64,000 nt of DNA from positions 1 through 64,000 of the forward strand of contig QYAI01000115.1 of assembly GCA_003988855.1 (NCBI GenBank). The letters are read 5' to 3'. Made by a program: the position numbers and the translations under genes. The notes below the pieces were generated by a model, which worked only from the letters and a program-made list of their open reading frames with translations, was not told the DNA's origin and did no database searches. The stretch comes from Arachnopeziza araneosa. Taxonomy: Eukaryota; Ascomycota; Leotiomycetes; Helotiales; Arachnopezizaceae. Of the stretch, positions 56,699 through 64,000 are shown piece after piece (positions within the stretch are counted from its first letter, which is position 1; every line of letters starts with the position of its first letter).

Positions 56699-57331
56699 AT
56701 GAGTGCAGATACGAGTAGTGACCCACCACCACCGTACGAAGCCCAGGCGGCCCAGTCCATCTTCTACCACGTCTACCGCTCCATCATTGGGAACTACCAC
56801 ATCCTCCGCGACGACCAGACGCCCTCATTCTACGTCAAAAACCACACCTGGCGCACGCCGGACATGATCGTGCACCGCGGCAACGGCGACTACGACCACG
56901 AGGTCGCCAACTGCATCTTCCCGGAGTTCGGCCAGCACTTTGAGCTGAACATGTGCCGCGAGGAGAACAACCGCGCGTCGACGGTGCAGACCAGGATGAC
57001 GCTGGATGGCCGCTTTACGCGGATGGTGCCCGTGGTCGACACGGCTGGGGCGACGGTGAGGCTGCCGCGGCCGTTTCGGTGGAAGCAGACGCTGGCCTGG
57101 ATGTTGGCGGATGAGGAGACGGGTGAGGCGCTGGCTATCATGCATGGGACGACGTTTGGATTGGCAAAGTGTTTTGTGCTCGAGACGAAGGAGCCGTATG
57201 GATATGCGTTTGAGGTGCTGCTGGTCACGAGTGCCATGGCCATGTACGAGAGGCAGAGAAGAGAGCACTCGAAGTCTCCCGGAATCGAAATTCAGAGTGG
57301 ATTAGCAGCAAGAGGACCAACAGGGGTGTAA
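56699..57331 (+). CDS. LURP-one/tubby-C-terminal-like protein
   Basis: One exon, 210 residues, starting MSADTSSDPPPPYEAQ. The proline-rich start holds a PPPY motif, a known ligand for WW domains of Nedd4-type ubiquitin ligases. The rest alternates short strands: FYHVYRSIIGNYHILRDDQTPSFYVKNHTW, PDMIVHRG, FELNMCRE, FRWKQTLAWMLADEETGEALAIM and YGYAFEVLLVTSAMAMYERQRRE. This pattern resembles the beta-barrel of LURP-one-related/tubby-like proteins (membrane or lipid association); the call rests on that resemblance. Codons are strongly GC-ending, unlike the neighbouring spacers and NLR relics, which suggests an older resident gene under selection. No intron. Confidence 0.6.
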   Translation: MSADTSSDPPPPYEAQAAQSIFYHVYRSIIGNYHILRDDQTPSFYVKNHTWRTPDMIVHRGNGDYDHEVANCIFPEFGQHFELNMCREENNRASTVQTRMTLDGRFTRMVPVVDTAGATVRLPRPFRWKQTLAWMLADEETGEALAIMHGTTFGLAKCFVLETKEPYGYAFEVLLVTSAMAMYERQRREHSKSPGIEIQSGLAARGPTGV

Positions 57332-58641
57332 TAAGGTTGTTAATCTATTGTCCTAACATTCTCTAATTTTACCTGTGCTATATATATATTTCTCATATTA
57401 AGAATACTCAATTGTCGATTCGTAAAACGTTTCGCCGTTATCACAACCCTATTTCGCTTGACAGGAGCTTTCTTTAATCCTTGATCTGGAAAATCAGAAT
57501 TCTTAGGTCCATTTCTGCTGTTTAGATGCCCTTGTTATTTCTCACGGGTTTATTTAATCTATTCTGAAGCGTTCCGTAACCAAATTTTTTTTTTGATACC
57601 AATTCGCTAAGAAATGATATCCCGTAGCTTTCGATGCTACCGGCGAGAATTGTGATCGCTAAAGTCGACAGATTACGTGAATGTTGTTGGGCCATCAAGC
57701 TTCTTTTTAGATAAACTATTCCCACTCTTCGGCTATAGATCGTTATAAGCCTCCAAAGTTTCCGCCTCCTCTGAGTCCCCTAGCAAGTAACACTTATCCA
57801 GATCAGTTGGTGAGGTCATCAACCATATTTTCCTTTTCTTGTTGCCTACAGTGACTGCATGCAATTGCCTATTTAGTAATGGAATGTTTTTTATGACATT
57901 TTCTATTTTGTCTGGGAACCTGAGCAGCTGCTACTTTAACCTGAGCTATTGGTGAGTATTCCTGAAAATGGCCCAAACACACACCAAGTGAGCCTGAGCA
58001 TGCTTGCGAGAGCTATTTTAATCTCCGAAGGATCCGAGGTACTCTTTTTGGCTCATCTGAGGCCCTATTATACTTTCCTCGTCCCATTGCGGCTCTCCAG
58101 GATTTCACCCCACTTAAGTAATTCATCACGCCGAGAATCTTCTATCTTGCTTAAACCCTTTCATCCATTGCTTGCATCCTTCCATCTACTACTTGAGGTC
58201 TTTCACTCACTACTAAAGTGTTACAGGCTAGGTCTTGATGCCATCTAAACTGGCCGTATCAGATTAGCTAAAAATTCTCTAAAGAGAGGAAAGATAATGA
58301 AGGAGATGGCTGTCCAGGCTTTTTTGTATTCGTCCAGTCCCTAGAGCAACTCTAGGGGGCGAAGGCCTTAGGTCAAGCACCAGATTCGGTCTCAATGGCT
58401 TCTGTTAAGGAAGACGTAGGAGTAGACAAAGATGGAAGGAAAGAGGGGTTAATGCTTGTGATATGGGCTGAATGTGGTGCCGGCTTTCCGAGAGACGAGG
58501 AATGAAGCTTCACCATCTGGACCACCACCCTTGGGAAGCAGTGTCGTCTTGGTTGTGGAACGGGTGTTGATTGGTACTTGGGAGTAAAGCCTAAGGGCTG
58601 CAGCATCAAAATATTATCCAAGTTCAACTGACAGCTCTAGG
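57332..58641. other. AT-rich spacer, possible old element remnant
   Basis: About 1.3 kb with many stops in all frames, a run of ten T at 57585-57594 and pyrimidine-rich repeats of the type CTTTCATCCATTGCTTGCATCC around 58140-58215. No terminal repeats or transposase motif could be identified, so a mobile-element origin is only a guess. Confidence 0.35.
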
Positions 58642-59814
58642 TTGATACACTCTCAAGATACCTTATCAAACATTAGCCAGGTAGCAGAAGATGTTCGAGC
58701 CTGCGTAGCCCTTCACAACCAGGTGACAGCTGTCCTCAGTAATCCTTTTACACGAGATTTCTATATGAAAAATCCAGTGCCTGAGGATATTCTAAACAGC
58801 GTGAAAATGAATGTTCACTTTTACATACCTTCGTCAGTCGTCACCTTCTTCAAAGGCCGTCAGGGACTTCTCGAACAGCTCAAAGCCGAGTTCACGAAGC
58901 CGACGGGCACAGTGTAGAAGCGATTTGTGATCTATGGCTTGCCTGGCTCATGCAAGACACAATTCTGCTGCAAGTTCACCCAAGATCTTCGGGCTCTGTT
59001 CTGGGGTATATTTTTCATCGACGCAAGCTCTCGAGCTAATGCTGAATCTTCATTGTGTGATATCGCAGTCCGAGGTAACGTCGCTCCAACCAAGGAAGCT
59101 GCAAAACACTTTCTGACCAACATCGGAATGCCATGGCTCCTGATTATTGATAATGCAGATGATGAAGACCTTGATGTCGAAGACTACTTTCCTCATGGTG
59201 AACGTGGTTGTATTCTGATTACAAGACATCTTGGGGCTGTCGGCTCAAAATTCTACCCATTCGAAAGACTGGCGGATACCGAAGCCGAAGAACTACTTCT
59301 CGAAACTGCAGAGGAACACCAGCCGTACGAAGAAGAAGCTACAAGGGCGGCCAAATTAATATCGAAAGAACTTCATTGTTTGCCGCTAGCCCTGGTGTTG
59401 GCCGGCAAGGCTATCAGAACTCAAGCTGCTTCGTAGACGGGATATCTGGTTTACTATCAAAAGAATCGGCAGAACCTGGCTCAAAGAGCGATCGCAAGCC
59501 GAAAATCCGTCAGCAAGCACGACCGCGAACATCGTACTTGCGTATATGTCAACTTTGAGCCTCTTATAGCTGAGATGGAGTATTCCATAGAGCCAGTGGT
59601 CAGAGACGAGCTCATGCAATTCTTCGCATTCCTTCATCACCGAAACATTTGACGAGACATCCTAATCAAGGCAGTAAAAAATCCTCGAATCGAGGTAAAC
59701 GCAAGTCGAGCGGAGGAAGAGGACCAAGCCAAAAGCTCATCCCCACGATCAATAGAAGACTGGTGGAACACTCCCAAACAACAACTGACACGCGGAAAGG
59801 GGAGAAGAATTTGA
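58642..59814 (+). pseudogene. NB-ARC STAND (NLR) relic with three in-frame stops
   Basis: One continuous frame spells an NB-ARC domain of the fungal NLR type. FKGRQGLLEQLKAEF is followed by TGTV-TAG-KRFVIYGLPGSCKTQFCCKFTQDL, where relatives have QKRFVLYGLGGSGKTQFC. Walker B is WLLIIDNADDEDLDVEDYFPHGERGCILITRH, and LHCLPLALVLAGKAI is the GLPL-like motif. After a second stop comes YLVYYQKNRQNLAQRA, then ELMQFFAFLHHRNI-TGA-RDIL. The stops are TAG 58915-58917 (CAG to TAG), TAG 59434-59436 and TGA 59650-59652 (CGA to TGA fits). The P-loop reads GSCKT instead of GSGKT, which would also disable nucleotide binding. No C-terminal repeat region (TPR or other) is present. Lack of frameshifts in 1.2 kb is notable, as in the NACHT gene at 28-31 kb. 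Confidence 0.8.
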
Positions 59815-62680
59815 CTGTATAGGAAATGAGATCCTGTGATTATCATTAGTACACTATGAGAAATGCTTCAAATGAAGCCAGCTGCCACTCACCACTGTAC
59901 CACCCCCAGCGTCGCATACCATGAACGAGTCTCCTTCGACAAACAATCAATGCCGAAAAGGGACTTTCTCCACGACATATCTCAGAGTCTAATGGTTAAA
60001 GAAGTATAGGTTGCTCAGAGCATTCTGGATATGAGATGTCACTCCAAAAAGGCAGACCGTTCTTTTTCAATACCCTCTACAGTATTAGATATCTGGCCTT
60101 GTGTTCTTTCCCATTTCCATGGAAAGCTGGATGTGGAGGAGGTAAGGGATTATATTCGTTTCAGAGAAGCTGCAGATTTGCGATCGAAAGCAGCAAAGGT
60201 TCAAATGGAGGGTATGGTATCTGATTCGAAATGGTGATCTGCATACATCGCTGCCCCTTTTTCCTTTATGGTTGTGTTGGCTTGCTTTGTAGCTCGGAGT
60301 TACCTATTTGTAGAGCCTTCTATTAGCAGGATTTTGCCAGATGGGTGTTCTCAAGCGTTTGACAGCTAACATACTGGCCAACTATACCTTAAGATAGGTA
60401 AGTTTGAGCTGTTGATACTCAAATGCTGAACTTTAGATAAGGCGCAACGATCTGTCAAGACAGTGCATAGACCTGCGATTCAAATTGCACTCTCAGGGAA
60501 ACTACCTCTTTCAAACGACTAACGTTGAATAGCCAAATACTAGGCTCTTGCATATTTCCATTTGTCCACAGCAATGTGTTCGTGATTCAGCGAGATAGGA
60601 AGAACATTAACCAGATTGGGGAGAAATAGCGACGAGAATGCGAGATGAGAGAGGCTAAAAGATAAAATATAGCGTTGCCAATTTGGTATACATGACATGC
60701 AGAGTTTTCTATCGCTCCAAACCGGAAATGTTCGCATTTCGACGAGTGAAGCCAGAAGTTTGGTACTCGATCGACATCACACTAATCATTGACTGACCTT
60801 CACTTGAGGCAAACTGGCAGTCGTCATAGGCTCACAAAACCCGAAAGAAGTCCGTCAATGCAAAGGCCCGACTGAAGAGTTCAAGTCAAAGCAGCGCAGT
60901 AAAACAAAACAAAGTGGACTAAACGGGGAATGTCATCATCACGTGACGTAGGACTAGCCTTTGCTCTGTGCAGATGCAGCGACTTTTCCGCCTGGAGCTT
61001 TGTGTGCAGAGGGTCAAACACATTCCAAACATATCGAGCGGGATGCCAAGATTATGCTTCGTCGTCCGCGTCCATCGACAGGAGCAGATAAGACGGGCCA
61101 ACATGATGGCCATTGAAACGAAATGTCACTCCGTATTCCAGGCACCATTCTGAAGTTCGGTGTCTTGGCACGAAAGGATAGGGAAGGTCGGGTCAGACGT
61201 GGCTGGTGACATGCTCGGTGGGTTGGATAGGGGTGGTCCAAGTTGAGGCTGAGTTCGGACGAAGGCGATGTGAGATGCCCATGCTGAGATTAATGGTACG
61301 AGGTTGAGTTATGCCGGGACTAATCTAGAAGGTGAGGAAGCATAGGAGGTTTCTATCGTGTAAAGTGCCGGTGTAGTGGATTGTAGGAGGAGGCTGAGGC
61401 TGAGAAAGAAGTGAAACTCGTGTTAAGCTTGGGTCGGGGCATGGGATCGCGCTGAAGCTATTCATCTCCTTCTCGTGCGTGGATGATGGTGACGAGAGAA
61501 GTTTTCTTGGTGTTGCCAAGCGTCGGTCGTACCCGAGACGGTCTCACGATACTGTACTTCTAGAAGAAGTGGACACTGCCAAACGAAACAGATAAGGAGG
61601 CGAGAGGCATCAAACCGTGGGGGGAATTCACATCGTCCAAGCGGTTGAAACAAAAGATAGGTGGAAGTATCGATACTTGATTCTTGATACCGCGCGCAGT
61701 GAAGTCTGGATAGTTTGACTTGGCGATTGTATTCGATTCGTTCCCTCGTCGATGGGCATTGCCGTCTATCCTGGTCGCCACGGCGAGTGGAGGTGTCCAG
61801 GGAATCGTCAGGCTGGGTCAGGCACCGCGACCACCCCCAGCAGATAGAAGCACAGCCCTAACTCTTGGTGTCAGAACATTCCTCGGAGTGGGCTCCGATC
61901 AAGCTTTGATGCGGATGTCCATGTCGCATATCGTAGCAGGACATGGCCCACCTTCCGAAAGACGTACGGTTCCTCCGGATGGCATTGCTGAGTGATGGAA
62001 CGACAGCGAGAGGGCGAGTGTATAGAGGGACGAGGGGCACGTTGTCGCTGGCCGCCATGCTCACTGGCGGAAATGGAGCGGCTTCGACAGGAGGAAAAGG
62101 CGTTTTTGCCAAGATTGCAGTGAGATTTGCGATTGAGGCACGTGGGTTGGCTGGCGCTCTTCCTGGGTAGGGAGGACGGTCGCAGCGGTGAGATTTTCTT
62201 AGCCGCAAGAAGCTTATATTCTTGCCCGGATAATACGCTGCTGCTGCTGCTCACCTCACGGCCATCAGATGAGCAGGTTGACGATATTGGCACAACTACC
62301 GCTGGAGATGAGATCAATCTTGCTGCAATCAATCAATAATATGGCACATCAATTCCACCCCCCAGCAACCCCACAAAGTGTCTTTGCTAGGCACCATGAC
62401 ACTGTCCGGTGGCTGATTGGCGTGATCGTGCCTCCACCCCATAGGGTCTTGGGGCGGGAGTCAGGATGCAACCAGCACAGGCGCCTTGCCCTGTCGGGAC
62501 CCCCCCAAGCCTAAAACGACCGGTTAAAGAGGCGCCACCAGTCTAGAACTCAGCCTTGGCGTTCCCTAGATTGTATCACCCTCTGTGTGGCCACGGCTTT
62601 AAAGAGCACAGAGGCCCCCAACGTGTTTTCGTCTGCCACAAGTACACCATTGAACGCCCATCGTCCGTCTGCTGAGAGAG

Positions 62681-62760
62681 AGAAGGAAGAGATAAAAGAG
62701 AGAAGGAAGAGATAAAAGAGAGAAGGAAGAGATAAAAGAGAGAAGGAAAAGAGAAAAGGA
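62681..62760 (+). repeat. Four tandem 20-bp purine-rich units
   Basis: Unit agaaggaagagataaaagag repeats at 62681-62700, 62701-62720 and 62721-62740 without a mismatch; the fourth copy (62741-62760) is diverged. Apart from the T of each unit the strand is all purine from 62674 to about 62765. Confidence 0.95.
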
Positions 62761-62893
62761 AAAGACAGACGGAGAGTGGCATCGTGGGAATAGCAAAGGG
62801 ACATCACTCGTCCCGGTCCTCAAACTGGTCACACCCGACATTTATATGCAACCATTCACATAACCTCCGCGACCTCAATCACGTCCGCTGGTG

Positions 62894-62900
62894 TATATAA
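62894..62900 (+). promoter_or_regulatory. TATA box of the last gene
   Basis: TATATAA lies 52 bases before the ATG at 62952, with a C-rich leader between. Spacing is right for a core promoter. Confidence 0.6.
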
Positions 62901-62951
62901 ACATCCTCCTGCCACGAGAATCCTCCTAGCATTCCCCATCTTCACATCAAG

Positions 62952-63955
62952 ATGCGCTCACCAACCTCCACTGTCTCCCTGCTGCTCTTCCTGCGACTCG
63001 CATCCTCCCTCCCAACGACCGAGAGCAGGAACCGGTACCCGCAAGACTGCCACGATGCCTCGTGCTCGATCGAGAAGCACACTCCACCGCCATCGATTCT
63101 GCAAGCACCATCAGATCCGCATTTTCCCTCGCACCAACTCTCCTCGTCACTCCGTCTCTCTCCCGACCTCGCAGCCGCCGAGATGGAGATGGAGATGGAG
63201 ATAGAGATCGACAACACCCCCTTCACACCCACGAGCACCACCTCCCAGAGCGAAGCTCTCTCTGCTACCCACCCCCTCAGCAGCGCCTACCTTCTCACGC
63301 TGAGCAATAACCCAGCACGGGAACCCAGCATCCAAAAAGCACCTCTCCCATCGTCAGAGTCCAGCACCAAGACGGAGAGCGAGTCCGAGCGAGAGCAGGA
63401 ACCGCTCGCAGCCAAGCCCACCGACGCTCTCGCCGAGCTGCGGCGCGAGGACGCCGAGAAGTACTGGGCAACCATCTCCGTCGTCGACGCGGTCCCCGAG
63501 AGCGTAGACACAGCAGCAGGGAGCGAGCCAGCCAAGGGCTGCACCGGCGGCGCCTACTACCGCATCCATACGCTGCGGGTCTCGGGCAAGGACTACTCGG
63601 ATCTGATTGTCGTCGGCCTCGTGCTAGTCTTCCTCGCCGTCGTCGTGGTGCTGGAGGGATGGGAGCGGATCCGCGAGATGTGAGTTTAACCCCCCGGCAT
63701 TTCCCACCCCAAGAAAAGATATACTGACGCTGCGACAGGAGGAGCCTCTCTCCCCACCGCAACGCCCGCTGCGGCCGACGCGGCCGGATCTTCCTCCACC
63801 ACGACGAGCCCGTCTTCGTCGTCCAGCAACCCTTCCTGCTCGACATGGACTCGATCGCGCCGCCCTGCTACGCTGCCTCGAGCGAGCCCACCGCCGCAGC
63901 CCGCGACCTCTCCGCGAAAGAGGGTTACGACCGCGACGCCGACGAGCAGGCGTGA
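62952..63955 (+). CDS. Single-pass secretory-pathway protein, function unknown
   Basis: Exons 62952-63679 and 63739-63955 (59 nt intron, phase 2) give 314 residues. Signal peptide MRSPTSTVSLLLFLRLASS. The lumenal or outer part (to about residue 215) is disordered and low in complexity, with an EMEMEMEIEI run encoded by a gagatg hexamer repeat (63180-63209), then a more ordered stretch (LAELRREDAEKYWATISVVDAVPES) and a CTGGAYYRIHTL segment. One membrane helix follows (DLIVVGLVLVFLAVVVVLEGW), then a basic cytosolic tail (IREMRSLSPHRNARCGRRGRIF) of about 75 residues with VFVVQQPFLLDMDSIAPPCY. I recognise no family. High GC at third positions and a clean intron support a real gene. Possible roles as a surface sensor or anchor are speculation. 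Confidence 0.7.
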
Positions 63956-64000
63956 CGATCTCATGCGCATCATCCAATTCCCAGGCATTTCTTTTGTTGG

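Larger units (their letters stand above)
59815..62951. other. Long spacer without a recognised gene
   Basis: About 3.1 kb. The part 61,700-62,350 has longer overlapping open frames on both strands (61858-62332 minus, 61720-61995 plus) but no domain, signal peptide or consistent codon pattern. The right end holds a tandem repeat and the promoter of the last gene, listed separately. Confidence 0.45.

Noticed and set aside
57332..58641. Possible transposon or retroelement remnant
   Set aside because: No terminal repeats, target duplication or catalytic motif could be found by eye.
6656..59652. Stop-codon reassignment as the explanation for the in-frame stops
   Set aside because: TAA, TAG and TGA all occur as internal stops, and the clean genes (GPI2, tyrosinase, phosphatase) use normal stops, so the code is standard.
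61720..62339. Overlapping open frames of 90-150 codons on both strands
   Set aside because: No signal peptide, domain or consistent codon use; four frames are open together, which suggests chance in a GC-rich patch.
62550..62841. Minus-strand frames with a LLSLPSLFYLFLLSFISSFS repeat that could pass for a membrane protein
   Set aside because: They are translations of the 20-bp purine minisatellite in three frames; low complexity only.
63287..63988. Arg/Gly-rich minus-strand frames at the right edge
   Set aside because: Antisense shadows of the GC-rich gene at 62952-63955; composition is what GC-rich codons give when read backwards.
1..64000. CRISPR arrays, rRNA or tRNA genes
   Set aside because: No regularly spaced repeats and no recognisable tRNA arms or rRNA core sequence were seen; a tRNA scan would be the decisive test.

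Overview
This is nuclear DNA of a filamentous ascomycete (Pezizomycotina). Genes are separated by AT-rich spacers, are interrupted by 46-90 nt introns with GT..AG ends and CTRAC-like branch points, and belong to families typical of this group: HET-domain proteins, fungal STAND/NLR proteins, Zn2Cys6 regulators, a DHA2-type MFS transporter, tyrosinase, DUF1996, late-sexual-development protein and PIG-C/Gpi2. The mix suggests Leotiomycetes, but the sequence alone cannot fix the genus. Exon structures were worked out by hand; splice junctions quoted keep the reading frame unless stated otherwise.

Layout: (1) 0.9-2.0 kb, secreted ferritin-like late-sexual-development protein. (2) 5.0-8.3 kb, NACHT-ankyrin NLR with an internal stop. 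(3) 9.4-11.7 kb, intact HET protein. (4) 12.3-13.9 kb, CorA-like membrane protein. (5) 15.3-16.3 kb, broken proline racemase/hydroxyproline dehydratase relic. (6) 17.0-20.5 kb, divergent Zn2Cys6 regulator and carboxylesterase, each with a frame break. (7) 21.5-24.2 kb, GPI-anchored purple acid phosphatase behind a promoter with three CACGTG boxes. (8) 26.1-26.9 kb, NAD(P)-binding oxidoreductase. (9) 28.0-30.9 kb, second NACHT NLR with two internal stops. (10) 32.2-34.2 kb, nine-exon orphan membrane protein. (11) 35.5-36.7 kb, DUF1996 secreted protein. (12) 37.1-38.6 kb, HET relic with three TAG codons. (13) 39.3-46.8 kb, MFS transporter, Zn2Cys6 regulator relic and tyrosinase. (14) 47.1-50.3 kb, GPI2 and a multi-pass membrane protein, probably conserved core. 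(15) 51.0-55.4 kb, two HET loci tail to tail. (16) 56.7-57.3 kb, LURP/tubby-like protein. (17) 58.6-59.8 kb, NB-ARC NLR relic. (18) 63.0-64.0 kb, single-pass secretory protein.

The main observation is that the window is an allorecognition-type island: three STAND genes and four HET genes in 64 kb. All three STAND genes and two HET genes carry in-frame stops inside otherwise well-kept reading frames. At most sites the stop is one C-to-T or G-to-A change from the residue expected in the family (CAG to TAG, CGA to TGA, TGG to TAG or TGA). The housekeeping-like and secreted genes read cleanly. Candidate explanations are light RIP-type mutation, ordinary pseudogenisation, or, for stops at Trp positions, A-to-I mRNA editing in the sexual stage. 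I cannot separate these from one sequence.
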